In this document: piece after piece, positions 1 to 11,461 of the stretch
Position numbering within the stretch: the stretch's first letter is position 1
How the letters are laid out: each line of letters opens with the position of its first letter
DNA from: Oikopleura dioica
Lineage: Eukaryota > Chordata > Appendicularia > Copelata > Oikopleuridae
Assembly (NCBI GenBank): GCA_907165135.1
Contig: OU015567.1
Span: 2,485,001 to 2,549,000, forward strand
Direction of reading: 5' to 3'
Length of the DNA stretch: 64,000 nt
The notes under the pieces: generated by a model
The model's database searches: none
What the model was told of the DNA's origin: nothing
What the model saw: the letters and a program-made list of their open reading frames with translations, nothing else
Position numbers and translations under genes: made by a program

Positions 1-60
1 GAAAGGATGGGTCCTCCGGATGACCTTGAGAATAGCCCGGAGCTTACAAGCTTGCAATGA
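1..60 (+). CDS. 3' end of an upstream gene (partial)
   Basis: Reading from base 1, twenty codons are open and end in TGA at 58-60. The tail is acidic and Ser/Pro-containing (ends LTSLQ), and composition and frame look coding. An AATAAA lies about 70 bases downstream (near 130), a fitting cleavage signal. The rest of the gene is outside the window and the family cannot be named. The next gene on the same strand starts 286 bases later behind an AG acceptor, so a shared polycistron is possible but not shown. Confidence 0.5.
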   Translation, partial: ERMGPPDDLENSPELTSLQ

Positions 61-345
61 GTCTCCATTTTTCGCCTAGCTGAAAATCGAGAAAACTGTA
101 ATGTGAACATAACTTTTCTGTTAGTTTTTCAATAAAAAGGGGATCGTCCTCCGAGGAGCGCGCAGTTGAACACGTGTAATACTCGCACCATTACGTCAGC
201 AACGCCGTGAGAGAAACTTTCTTCCTCAACAACGCCCTAGAAAAGCTGTATTTTTTTAACAGAGATACTTATGCGAAGATTTGGAGAGAAAAAATCTATA
301 AACTGTTCATTTTTAACAATTTGGGTTAAGAAATTTTGCTCTAGA

Positions 346-3300
346 ATGTTGCGGCTCTTGGGTCTCGGCTTTCTGGCATCGGTTTCGGCCCTGTTGACCG
401 AAGCAGGAGTCGTCGTCCTCAAAGACGATGAAACTTGGGACAAGTACATCGATCCAGCCAACAACAAGGTCGGCATGATCGAGTTCTACCAGCCCTGGAG
501 CGGCGAATGCCAACAATTCAAGCCAATTTACGAAGAAGTTGCCGCGGAATTGTTGGAGCACGACATCCGAGTGGCTAAAGTTGACATAACTGAATTCAAG
601 GCTAGGGTTCGAAATCTTATAAAAGCTGAAAAAAATTCTCTACTAACTTGGTAGTACCAAGAATATCAATAAGTTTTTTGAAAAAATTTCGACCCAAAAA
701 CAAAGCTGAAACAAAAAATCGACGAAATGGAAGTGACCGAGTACCCAACCATCTTTTCCGTCAGAAAAGGCGAACTCATGCTCTACAACGACATCCGAGA
801 CGTCGCTACAATCAAGCAGCATCTTTTGGACATGCGAAGTTCCAAGTGGAAGAAGCCAGAAGAGCTCGTCGTTGAATTGACAGACGAAAACTTTGAAGAC
901 TATGTCAACGGAGAAGAATTCACAGTCGTCGAATTCTACGCCCCCTGGTGCGGCCATTGCAAAAAGCTCATTCCAGAATACGAAGCCGCCGCAGCTGCAC
1001 TTGCCAAAGACGGAATCAAGCTTGCCAAGATCGATGCGAACAAGTACACTGAGCTCGGTCAGCAATACGGCGTCAGCGGTTACCCTACTTTGAAGATTTT
1101 CAGAAGAGGCAAGGAATTCGACTACAATGGGCCGAGAGAGCGAAAGGGAATCATTTCTTATGTCTTGGATCAGGTCTCCCCGCCGAGCAAGGAAGTGGAG
1201 GTGAAGAAAGAATACAAGAAGATTTTGGAGAAAGGCACTAAGAAGGGTCCAGGTAGGCTTTTCTCTGTCTTAATCCGTCACTTTGGCTTCTAGGATTGGG
1301 CTTAATTGCCTTCTTCGAAAACCCCGAAGACGAACTGATCAACAATTATGCCGATGCCGCCAACGATCTCCGCGAAGACTTCGCTTTCTACCACGTCAAT
1401 GGCGAAAACGTCGCCGCTTTCGGAGGCAAGAACGGACACCTCCGACTCAGCCAGCCTACTCATCTTCAGTCAAAATATGAGCAAAAGGTATTTACCTTAG
1501 TATAACTTTAGTTATTCTTGAAGCTTTATCGTTTATTGATCAATGAATTTCAAACAGAAGGAGTGTTAACAGTAAAGAGGAGTACTTAGCAGTTGTTAGA
1601 GCGTCAAATTTAACCAGCAATCATTGCAAGATAGTAAACAAACGCTATAATAATACAATTTTGGGGGAAAAGAGCTTTGAATTTCTGCTTACCTAGTATA
1701 AAAATGACAAACAGCGCGAAAATCGTATAGGTCATGCATCTTTCATAACCAGACCAGCTTTCCTGCTCTTCTGCGTCTGAAAATTCTTTAAAGTTTCCAT
1801 TCATTTTTCGCTTGTGTTTTGGTTATTTTTATATTATGGTGTTTTTGAGGGTTTGGGCTCACATTTAGGGCGTTTGTATTTCAAATCATCCTCGGGGACG
1901 AAGTCGTAAATTGACACCTGATTAGGGTTTTGCTTTGGAGCTCCTTTTTGCTTCGATTTGTGAGTATTTATGTCGGATTAATTCGAGACAAAATGAACCT
2001 AGATGCCCCTTACTGTTCTTTTTCGAGCCTATATTCTGTAAAAACTCCCCTTTTCTGACTCAAAATCTCATTTTTATCATTTAAAATCAATCGAAATTGT
2101 AAGTTTACCACATAAAAGTAGCGCTAGAATTTTCTATGAACAATATTTTTAATCCATAACTTTTCCGTTGTCATTCTTTAAAAAGATTCTCGATTGTTGT
2201 TTTTTCTCTTTATTTTTTCCAAATAGACTTATTGAAAATTAAATTCCTCGTCAGTCTGCCGACCACAGAAAGTAATCCTCGCTGTCAATATTTTCCTGAT
2301 CCTCAGCCTCGGATTATCCAGCGAGGACATATTGCGAACTTTATCGTGGATCACTTCAAACGCCACTTTTTCTTGCTCATTTTGTGTGCAAAGCTCTTAG
2401 AGCACAAAAAGCTCATCATTTCTTCATCTTTTTTGGCCCCGTAAGCTGCGTAAAATCCACGTTTTTTGAACGAGCGATGTTATCCCACGAAAAGATACAT
2501 TTTTCTTGTTCAATTTAACATCGTGTTTATTGAAACCAAGGTTTTGAGCCATCAAATGTTAACTAGTAAGTTGGGGTTCGGGAAACTCTGCATCAACAAA
2601 AGGATCGATCGCGAGCGACTTGTGATTCTAGAGGTCAACAACGCTCACCTTCTTTGATTTTCTAAATGGCAAAAGTTTTCGCTAAGATCGGAGATTAAAT
2701 CCGATTTCGAAGAAAAAAGAGCTCTTTTTCGAAGCGGGAAAATTGAAATGAAAGGGGGTTTTTAATTGCTCGGTTATGAGACCCTTCTTTTTAGAAGAAG
2801 CAAAAATTATGCATAGATTAAATACGTGACTCAGCAATTTAATCTCACCTGCATAAATATTCGCATCGACGGGCGGAATTGCAGGGCCGTTCAAGTCTGT
2901 TCCCTTTTCTAATCCTCTTACAAGGGAGAACCAGGTCATCTTTTATTCGTCTTTCTGTCTTCTTAGCTCCTTAAAATTATTCTTATTATTGTAATTTTCA
3001 AAAAGCAGATGTTTCGCAATGGAGAATTTGGGCTCCGAAAGCAAGCATATTGTCAAAAATCATCAATAATTACTCCTTTCAAAATGAAAATCGATAATTG
3101 AAAATCAGAGGGGAAAATCTTAATTGTTCTTTTTTCAGTTCTTGGATTTGGACTTGTCCGGCAAAAGCGCAGAAGACATCAAAAACTGGGTGATTGAGCA
3201 CACTCTTCCTCTCGTCGGAGCCGTTACTCCCGCCACAAGGTAAAAATTATCGATAATCGTTGCTGATGTACTCGGCGGAATGAACGTCATTTTCGACGTA

Positions 3301-6300
3301 AATTCAACCGCGAAATGATCAAAGTGAAACACGCAAGATCATGGCTGAGTTCAATCTGCAGCACTTACACTTACCTGTGTCTTTCGCGTGATCCCCTTGG
3401 GTATCGTCGTTGGGTTGAAAAAAGTTAACTTAAAGTCTAGCGGGAATAATCAGACAGTTCAATGCTTCAGTATTATTAAAATAAATCGATGTGATAGACT
3501 TACAGTACAAAAAAACCGTCAAAAAGGAGACCATATTAAAGGGTAGTAGGCGGTTATCATTCGAGCTATCCCTAACCCTAAACGTAACCCAGGGGGCTAC
3601 GCCCCCGGGACCCCCCACCAAACGCCCAAGCCAAGGGGCTTCGCCCCCCGGACCCCCCCAGTCCCTAATCCTAACCACTAGCCCAGATTCTAGGGATATT
3701 GGATGGCTCGAGTCATAGGCTCGAATGATAACCGCTCTCTACGTATTAAGGTCCTCTCTTGTGTATGAGTAGGGTAAATCACTAATAATTGAGCTTTTTT
3801 TTGGGCTAAGAAGGGTAGGCATATAATACAGTTTTAGAAAGCCCAAAAGCTGGGGATCATTTTGACTATTGATACCGGGGGGTGATCTTGTACCCTGAGG
3901 GCATTTAGGTACCTCCAAAGTCCCAAAATCTGGCCAATTTCAGAAATTTGAATTTTTGAGTGCCTGGACTGGCCTTTCAGAGCCAGTGACTATGCTAGAA
4001 TTGTAGCCCAGGCTCTGACGGTCATTTTGAGATACAGAAAAGTACTGACACCCGGGGGTTCCTAAGGAGCTAGAGGCTCTTGAAGTTGGGAAACTCGACA
4101 AAAAGTGAGTACTTTTTCATAAAAAGTTCACCATTTGTGTCACAAATGCCTTCCAAACACTTTTTATCTATGTTTCTTCATTGAAAAATGTTAAAGAAAT
4201 CATTTGGGATCATCTGAGGTCACTTTAGGTCAGAAATTTTGAAAAATTTAGAAAACTGTCATGAGTGACCTAATTTGACCTCTGATGACCCCAAATGATT
4301 TCTTTAACATTTTTCAATGAAGTAACATAGATAAAAAGTGTTTGGAAGGCATTTGTGACACAAATGGTGTACTTTTTATGAAAAATTACTAACTTTTTGT
4401 GGAGTTCCCCAACTTCAAGAGCCTCTAGCTCCTCAGGAACCCCCGGGTGTCAGTACTTTTCTGTATCTCAAAATGAACGTCAGAGCCTGGGCTACAATTC
4501 TAGCATAGTCGCTGGCTCTGAAAGGCCAGTCCAGGCATTCAAAAATTCAAATTTCTGAAATTGGCCTGATTTTAGGACTTTGGAGGTACCTAAATGCCCT
4601 CAGGGTACAAGATCACCCCCCGGTATCAATAGTCAAAATGATCCCCAGCTTTTGGGCTTTCTAAAACGGTATTATATGCCTACCCTACTAAGCCCAAAAA
4701 AATGCTCAATTATTAGTGATTTACCCTATGTATGAGCAAATTTTCAAATTAAATCAGTTGATCTTACCTTTATCCCTTTTCAGCAAATTCTACGAGCACC
4801 AATATCCCCGCTGCTTGGTATTCTACTCGGTGGATTTCTCTCACGCGTACATCAAGAACACGCAATTATGGCGCGAGAAGGTCAGTGCTCTCTGCTTTTT
4901 ATCTCCGAAAACACTCAAAATATTATTTTCACTTTATCTGAATAGACACCACGGGTGCGTGCTCTTCATTCCCCCGGGGCATTGCTCGCGAGAAGCGGAT
5001 TATGTCTCGTTCGAGAGAGTTCCAGTTGTAACCCGACAGGTGATCAACCTTTTTCGTGTCTGGGACTCATTATTTCCTCCTAATGAAATAAGTATTCGGT
5101 CATATGTTATTGGTCATGCTTATTTTTATCAATCATAACAAAGAAGCTGAAAAACGAGCCTGAAACTCAAAAGGGGCAATTAGTGACCTTATTTATCCAT
5201 TAATTTATTCTAAGTCAGGGATCGCAAACAAGACTTTTTCAAGAGTTCATCCCTTTTTTCCTCGAACCAGCATTGATGCTTTTCTTTAGGTGCTCAAGAT
5301 CGCAATCGACTTTGTGAAAAGAGGCGAAAACGTCATCTTTGCCGTCGCGGACGAGGATCAGAATAAGGAGCTTTTGAAAAAGTTCAACTTGCACGATTCT
5401 GGTGAGGAGCTGAATATTGGCTACATTGGAGCGGATAAACTTTACTACCCGATGGAGGAATTCGATGAGTGGGATCACGACGAAATCAGCGATTTTGTCA
5501 AATCTGTTCTCAAGGAAAGAGTTTTATTTTGCCATAAGCGGTTAAATTGCGTAGAATTTTATTAAACTCAAAAAGGGAAAAGCCAAGCCCTTCATCAAGT
5601 CCGAAAAAGTGCCAAAAACCCAAGGGAACGTCATTAAAGTCGTGGGAAAAACCTTCAAGCAAATCATCGACGACGACTCGAAAAATGTCATGATTGAATT
5701 TTATGCTCCTTGGTGTGGCCATTGCAAGGTATGAACAAATTCTTCGTGTGCTTACGAATTAAATTGTCATTTGAACGTGGTTTTGTACGTCAGCTTCGAG
5801 CTTGTTCAAGATTCGCGTACATGAAAGATTGTCCAAAACGAACAAGTACTTGCGTAATCTTACTTTTTAAACAACAGTAAGATAAAGAATATTTTTTGAA
5901 GACAAAGTTCGCTGCATCTTTTGTCCTTTTTGCAGTCCAAAGTTTAGACTGTAAACTTTTGACTTGACAAGCTTTCATTTTTCATCGCTTTCAGTCCAAA
6001 AAAGAGGCGTGGTCCGACAAAAAGATAATCGGATTTTCAGCAATTGGCTCCAATTTATGACGAGCTCGGTGACGAGTTCAAAGCCGACGAATCTACTGTC
6101 ATCGCGAAAATGGACGCCGTCGCCAACGACATCACCAATCCAGAATACATCGTCGAGGGCTTCCCGACGATCTATTTCAAGCCAGCTGGTGGAAAGCCAA
6201 TGATTTATGACAAAGGTCGAGAAATTGCCGATTTCATCACTTTTATCGAGGAGAATAAAGCCGGAGCGGAAAAGAAAGAAGAAAAAACAGAGGAAACAGA

Positions 6301-6325
6301 GGACAGTCCAAAAGACGAGCTCTAA
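346..6325 (+). CDS. PDIA4: Protein disulfide-isomerase A4 (ERp72-like), 8 exons
   Basis: ER thiol oxidoreductase that forms and isomerises disulfides in secretory clients. Exons: 346-606, 706-1252, 1294-1487, 3139-3239, 4784-4880, 5290-5520, 5576-5728, 6041-6325; all junction phases agree and ends are GT-AG. The start ATG follows CTCTAG by one base and opens a signal peptide. Domain order is a0-a-b-b'-a' as in ERp72. The second and third thioredoxin domains have intact WCGHC sites (about nt 949 and 5712); the first reads WSGEC, so its N-terminal active cysteine is gone. The b' region holds the family string FYSVDFS. The protein ends in KDEL, the ER retrieval signal. Introns 3 and 4 are unusually long: intron 3 holds two antisense small genes, and intron 4 a MITE and a 959-bp palindromic element. 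The family assignment is very secure; the lost cysteine is read directly. Confidence 0.93.
1610..1804 (-). CDS. 48-aa single-TM micropeptide nested in PDIA4 intron 3
   Basis: Not a recognised family. ATG at 1804; exon 1 1804-1693, strong donor CTAG|GTAAGC, 48-bp intron, exon 2 1644-1610, stop TAA. Spliced, it gives 48 residues: an acidic soluble N-terminus (about 20 aa) and one continuous hydrophobic segment of about 23 aa at the C-terminus. The intron length is a multiple of three and has no stop, so an unspliced 64-aa form is formally open, but it would break the membrane helix with charged residues, which favours splicing. AATAAA lies about 70 bases past the stop. It sits antisense inside PDIA4 intron 3. 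Its size and layout recall tail-anchored regulatory micropeptides, but no homology is claimed. Confidence 0.55.
   Translation of the reverse strand: MNGNFKEFSDAEEQESWSGYERCMTYTIFALFVIFILGKQKFKALFPQNCIIIAFVYYLAMIAG
2229..2939 (-). CDS. Unrecognised ~85-aa protein, two exons, nested in PDIA4 intron 3
   Basis: Exon 1 2939-2849 starts with ATG and ends at a good donor (GCAG|GTGAG). The best downstream continuation is exon 2 2395-2229, after a pyrimidine-rich stretch ending CTCTAAG; phases agree (1/1) and the frame then stays open for 54 codons to TAA. An AATAAA lies about 20 bases past that stop. The predicted product is soluble, with a Glu/Lys/Gln-rich middle and a basic stretch, and no signal or TM segment. 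A competing acceptor at 2446 would give a 62-aa product with a Lys-rich tail; the polyadenylation signal favours the model given. No family recognised. Head-to-tail with the micropeptide gene at 1610-1804. Confidence 0.4.
3550..3735. repeat. Small TIR element (MITE) with telomere-like core
   Basis: 17-bp inverted ends GCGGTTATCATTCGAGC at 3550-3566 and its complement at 3719-3735 bracket a core with CCCTAACCCTAAACGTAACC followed by two G/C-rich pseudo-repeats (GGGGGCTACGCCCCC-like). A diverged, truncated relative lies at 54898-54992. It has no coding capacity and lies 34 bp from the next element in the same PDIA4 intron. No clear target-site duplication was found, so the superfamily is open. 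Confidence 0.55.
3770..4728. mobile_element. 959-bp fold-back hAT-like element in PDIA4 intron 4
   Basis: The element begins TAGGGTAAATCAC and ends with its complement, and is flanked by a perfect 8-bp direct repeat TGTATGAG (3762-3769 and 4729-4736). The two ~470-bp arms are near-identical inverted copies meeting around 4245, so the whole element folds into one hairpin. TAGGG-type ends and an 8-bp duplication are typical of hAT transposons (family knowledge). It has no open reading frame of note and is non-autonomous. A lone diverged end of the same family is at 33881-33956. Confidence 0.82.
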
Positions 6326-7277
6326 GAGAAGATGAACAATCGAGCTTGAAACGATAAAAACCGCTGCCAAATTAGGTAAGAAACGCGTCAAATTTCGAAG
6401 TAGCAAGCTTAACCTACTTTAGTACTTTTGGAACACTAAGTGGCTCCTTCCAATCGAATCATTTCTCGAGTACCGTGAGATTCCTTTCAATAACACTGCC
6501 ATTTAGTATCTTCCTTCCCCAATTCTTCAGACCAGCCAGAGTTGACAATAAGTGCAATATTTATAAGAACAAAGATTTCGAACAAAACCTGTTTTTCCTG
6601 TACAATTTCTTGAATTGCCTGATTATTATTATTTGAATAAATTATTCATAGAACCAATCGTGTTTTTCAGCTTATGGTACGTCAAGTTTAAGAGCTCCCC
6701 GAAGGAACGGTTCCACAAGTCCTAATTCTATGTATACAGCGAATAAGCCACTTGGCACGAAAGACCTAGTCTTGTTACATTTCCATGTTGGAATTGCTAG
6801 CTAGCTGTTATGTTTATTAGATTAGCGGTATTGGAGTCATCGTATAACCAGAAAAAATTCATGGTGCAAGAGTTTATTTTCAAAATTAAGTTTTTCATAA
6901 ACTCAAAAACCGGATTTTATGTTCAAAGTTCAACAAATCAAAAGCCAGCTGTTCATTTTATGATATATTTCGCTTCATAATTTGCCCCAAATAACCAGTC
7001 ATAAAATCATGGGAGATGGTAATTGAGTCATAAACTCGCTGCTCTTGAGCGAATGGAACTGATGACGCATGGCTAAGCAAAGTGTGCTTGCTCGGCTTGT
7101 AATCTTTATTGTTCTTTTTGAAAAAGAGTGTCTCCCTCTTTTTCTGTGAGAGAAAAGGGAAACTGGTCAGCTGGCTTTTGTGAGTCACGTGATCGATTGG
7201 AAAGAAACGGATACTGGAATTTAGACGAAGAAAAAAATCCATTGATTGAATTTGAAAAAGAGAGAAAAGAAAAAAAA
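6326..7277. other. Intergenic, no gene seen
   Basis: Spacer between PDIA4 and the Rab-like gene. AT-rich, with several short open frames lacking coding character. The last 60 bases before 7278 are purine-rich and probably 5' leader of the Rab-like gene. Confidence 0.5.
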
Positions 7278-10200
7278 ATGCGGCAAATTCACGAATTTCC
7301 AAAAGCATATTCGAAAAACGCCCAAATCCCGATCGAAGATTTTTCAGAAAGGAAAGGAGGAAAAAAGAAGCCAAAATTTAATTTCACTATTTCTTGAGCT
7401 CGGACCGCAAAAAAGCTGCATGAGTAGCTGCCGAGTATTGCTTATCTTGTTAAACTTTACTCACGTCAGTCTTATTAGCCATTCTTCGACACCTGTGCGG
7501 TTTTTGGTTAATCAAACCAAGAATTTTCGAATTCTACGCCCTCTTTTATGCGACTGAGATTGAATTGTAAACGCTCAAATTTCAGGCGTTCTGACTCGAA
7601 CTGAATTTTTACAGTGACCATTAAAGTGCTGTCAATTTCGTCAAGTTTATTTCAGCTAAAAATCAGCTCCAGACTCAATCAATTGAATACAGAAATGAAA
7701 GCAGGAAAAGATTAGACCAGCGATTGATGTGAAAATAAGGATTATGAAAATTTTGATGTGGCGGAAGAAACAGCATTGTTCCGTGGTCTCCTCTTCATTT
7801 ATCTCTTTTTCAGCGTTAGAAATGGGAATGGAAGTGTCAGTTCTCGGCTTTTCCGCTTGTTTTTCAGGCTCTAAAATGATTTTTTCATAAGAAATAGGAA
7901 GAAAGCTGATGATCAGAATTGTTTTATGAAATTTACCCTTCTGAATACAGGTCTTATCAGTAGTACGGCCATCAAAAGATTCATTTTCGGGTATTATTCT
8001 CGCCATGCTTTCTTTTTATCATTTATAGACGATAAATTATAGTTTCTGAGCTAAGTTCCGAAGCTGTGAATTATTTTTTACTACTTTGATCTTTCGAGTG
8101 ATCTTTTGAAACCTTCTCTGTTACACATTTTTTTTGAAATTATGATTCTATAAAAAAAATTCCTGAAGTATAAGGTCAATAAATACGCTCTATCACAAGT
8201 ACCTGAAAGTAACTCAAAAGTGCTCTAAAAGGATTGTCCTCTAGAATTTGGCAAAAGCACCTAGTGATAAGATAAACTTTCGAGGAGGAGGCCACGAGTT
8301 TTACGTATCATTTTCTTGCGGTTTCAGTTTTATTCCATGACGATTCTTGTTTTCTCAGCTTTGAAAAAAAAACGGCTCTGAAAATTTTTCACTCCAAAAA
8401 CAGTGCAAAAAGGGCTGCTCGTGAAGGGAGAGCATCTTCTACTCTTCGATTGGCAAAAGTCATCGTCATCGGGTAAAAACTTATTAAAATCATTCTTGAT
8501 CAATTCTCGCTAGAAATCGCGAAAATATGCGATTACAACTCGTAACAATCGGATCATAATAAAGGGCTTTAGAGATGCTGGGGTCGGCAAAACGTCACTT
8601 GTGATGAGGTACACCCAGGATGTTTTTGACTTGGATTACAAGGAAAGGGTCTTGTTAGATTCTCTAAACAGATACGTAGTAAAATATTTTCTTAAAAGTT
8701 TTAACAGCTCATTTTGTATTTTCTCAACTTGAGCTTGAATGGGCTGTGTAGCTATAATTTAGCTCTTGAGGTAGAAAAAACACCTCAGTCTACCGACGAA
8801 CAACTGAATAAACAAGACCCTTGTGAGGCCACAATCGGAGTGGATTTCGAAGTGGAGAAGTTCGACATTTTGGGAATTCCCTTCACGTTGCAAATGTGGG
8901 ACACTGCCGGCTCCGAGCGATTTCAAGCAATTGCGGCGAGCTATTATCGAGGAGCGGCGGCGGTGGTGATTTGCTTTGACTACTCAAAAATCCAGGTTCA
9001 AATCGAAAATTTCTCTCGTCAAAATATTTGAGTCTAAGCTATTGCATACTTTGACGTACGTCAATCTCAAGTTGAAGATAAGCAAGAATACTTGAATAGC
9101 GATAATGTCAAGCTTTTTTCCATACAAAAGATACTTGGGGAAAACGTGAGGTCTTGTAGGAGTACCGTAACGTAAGCTTTGAATAAATAATAAATGATAA
9201 TCAAAAGAAGGCAGCAGGGAACTGATAAAATGTTAATTTATGGTCGGAACAAGCATAACAACGAAAGGGAACTTTTGATGAAAATCTTTCTTCTTTCCTT
9301 TTTCCCGCAATTTTTAATTCTCGTTTTCAGACTCTTCAAACCGTTAGAAAATGGCTCGACAACGCAATTTCCGAAAATCCAACTCAAAAGGTATCTAAAA
9401 ACTCGAAAATCTCTCCCTCACTCTATTTCGATGATTCTCTTAATTTTGAACTCAAATTACCTTCTTACCCACTCGAGGTGCTTTTGGTAAAAAATCACAG
9501 ATCACGAGAGAGTGCGGTAATTTTCTCCTCGTTGTCTTATACAGTTTTTTCCGCGTATTGCAAATTTTTATTCAATCATTTTCATTCTGCTCTAGTTTTG
9601 TTTATTCCTGGTCGGGACGAAGGCTGATTTGGTCTCAGGAAAGGTGTTCATAAAACCGCTTTTTGGATTGATGAAAACGTGTCATTAAAAGGTAAATATT
9701 TATTTCGGAGCTAGAAAAACGCAAGAATGAACATTCCAAAACAGCATCAGTCGCGAGAGAAATCGAAGTTGAAGCCACCAAGATCGCAAACAGCATGAAC
9801 GCAGAATACTGGAGCGTGAGTTCCAAACAAAACCAAAACGTGGCGGAGATGTTTGCTAGAATCGGCAGCGTTTGTTTCGATAAAGTTTTATCTAAAGAAG
9901 ACGGAATTTCAACGGTGAGTTTTCAAATCACCGATAGAGCAAATTGATGAACCAAATTTTTAGCCAAAGAAAACGACTATGAATATTGGACCAAAGAAGA
10001 TTTTAAGTAAGTTTTTTTTCGAGGAATGTCTGCCAGACACTGTCTGGTAGACAGTTATGTCTAAATTTGTCGTTCAATCTCAGAAAAAGATTTTTTTCGC
10101 TTATTTTCTAAAAAAGAACTCGTTTTCGAGAGAAAATGGTATCTTGAGATTACCATATGGTCCTTTGGAGTTCATTTTTGCGGGCAGATATAAAAATGAT

Positions 10201-10349
10201 AATACTTATCGAGCTCGAAATTGTACCCTGCCGAAACCGCCGCGTGTTCATTATCACGTGGATTTCCTTAGCTGCTAAAATATGTATTTCTAGTTGATGA
10301 AGATTTCAACCGCCGAACGAAAGAATCCAACTGCCCCTGCCAGACATAA
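7278..10349 (+). CDS. Rab34/Rab36-like small GTPase, 9 exons
   Basis: Membrane-traffic GTPase; Rab34/36 act at Golgi, lysosome and cilium (family knowledge). Exons: 7278-7351, 8404-8472, 8573-8642, 8828-8995, 9331-9390, 9596-9643, 9711-9914, 9964-10006, 10294-10349; all phases agree, about 263 aa (human RAB34 is 259). Visible motifs: P-loop GDAGVGKTS, switch I ATIGVDFE, WDTAGSERF, LVGTKADL (the NKxD position reads TKAD, as in this subfamily) and AEYWSVSS. The N-terminal exon resembles the Rab36 start (EFPKAYSKNA). The C-terminus has a CPC prenylation pair near the end. Introns 1 and 3 both begin GAAAGG after AAG and end in AG; GT donors there would break the frame or insert residues. Exon 7 could start slightly downstream of the canonical acceptor used here. 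Intron 1 holds an antisense gene. Confidence 0.85.
7656..8006 (-). CDS. 94-aa single-TM protein nested in the Rab-like gene
   Basis: ATG at 8006; exon 1 8006-7937, donor AAGG|GTAAAT, 66-bp intron, acceptor ATTTTAG, exon 2 7870-7656. The protein has a polar, Glu-rich N-terminal two thirds and one C-terminal hydrophobic segment of about 22 aa rich in Ile, Phe and Cys, preceded by a CC pair and a basic patch (FRHIK). No signal peptide at the start, so probably tail-anchored or type II. No family recognised. It lies antisense in intron 1 of the Rab-like gene, the same arrangement as the micropeptide in PDIA4. Confidence 0.55.
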   Translation of the reverse strand: MARIIPENESFDGRTTDKTCIQKGKFHKTILIISFLPISYEKIILEPEKQAEKPRTDTSIPISNAEKEINEEETTEQCCFFRHIKIFIILIFTSIAGLIFSCFHFCIQLIESGADF

Positions 10350-11390
10350 AATCCTTCATTGAATCGTTCTATTTCTCTTTATTTCTCATTTCTGAAATAT
10401 ATTTTGATAGTCAATTTACTGGACTCATTGATGTTAAAAGGTGTTAATATATGCAAATTTAATCATCTTTATCGAACACATTTGTTTTGAAAAAACAAGT
10501 TTAATTGGCCCCGTTGCGTAAATTCTTTTAAAAATCGTCACGATCCTTATTTTTTCTCCTGTTTTAACAAAAAATACCTTCAATGGTCTAATCCCGTCAA
10601 GATAAAATCCGGTTTCTATCCGACTGGGACGTCATTTTTCTAGATTAAATGAATGTACGACTTCCTTGAACAGCAATTTCATAAAATAAATCTCCCTCTA
10701 AATTTTCGGTTGCGTGTAGCGATCATAAATACGGTAAGGTTTGACGTAAAATTTGATCATGGATTGAGTTTGTAGAACCAACAGCTTATCGAAAAGGAAG
10801 TGCATGTGAAAGTCACCTCCATTTTATTTTCATTCAACAAGACACGTTTATTTTTGGGCTTGGAATCGAAGTAGATGATGTAATAAATGTGACAGTGGTG
10901 CAAACAAGATGTTTTTAGAAGCTGAAACAAATTAACTAAAAAAGACCTATTTGTCATGACAAAAGAGAAAACGATTATCGATGTTGACACCCTTAATCAT
11001 TCTCTAAAGAGAATAAATGACAGAAGGGGTATTAATTTACAAGAAACATGTAAAAAGTTACTCAATCTTATCTTTACCTGAAATACCCTTTCACGGTAAG
11101 ATAATGAAAAAATAAAAAAAATATCTTTTTGTTTTTTCTATTATCAAAATTTTTTTCTGAAAAACTAGAAAATCTTTTTTATAATTGCAAATTAAACAAG
11201 CATCATCAAAGCTGCGTCATCATTTTCGACCCAATTTATCTTTTATGAATGGCAATGCTTTCCTACAAAAGTGGTGGTCTCTCTGACTCCACCTGATTCA
11301 GCAAAAATTTGAGCGACGGTGAGCGCGTACTGATGATAAGCACCCGCCGCGCGCGGCTCTCGAACGCCACCGCGCAAAAAATACAGCGCG
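10350..11390. other. Intergenic, no gene seen
   Basis: AT-rich spacer. It includes one exact copy of a dispersed 13-mer (TTGACACCCTTAA at 10984-10996). The last 100 bases become GC-richer and lead into the sulfatase promoter. Confidence 0.5.
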
Positions 11391-11397
11391 TATAAAA
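11391..11397 (+). promoter_or_regulatory. TATA box of the sulfatase gene
   Basis: TATAAAA lies 71 bases upstream of the ATG at 11462, after a GC-rich stretch (GCGCG). An AG acceptor (CTTTTGCAG) lies eight bases before the ATG, consistent with a short outron removed by trans-splicing. Confidence 0.6.
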
Positions 11398-11461
11398 GTA
11401 ACGATTTTTCGACTATTTTACTTTCAAAAAATTTGCCTCTCATACTTTTGCAGAAAAAGAA

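Noticed and set aside
2357-2445. Alternative second exon for the 2229-2939 gene
   Set aside because: Phase-compatible, but gives a short Lys-rich tail and lacks a near polyadenylation signal; the exon at 2395-2229 is better supported.
9478-9490. Nine-base microexon (VLL) in the Rab-like gene
   Set aside because: It has GT-AG borders on both sides, but the next exon supplies FCLFLVGTK in phase, matching the family without it.
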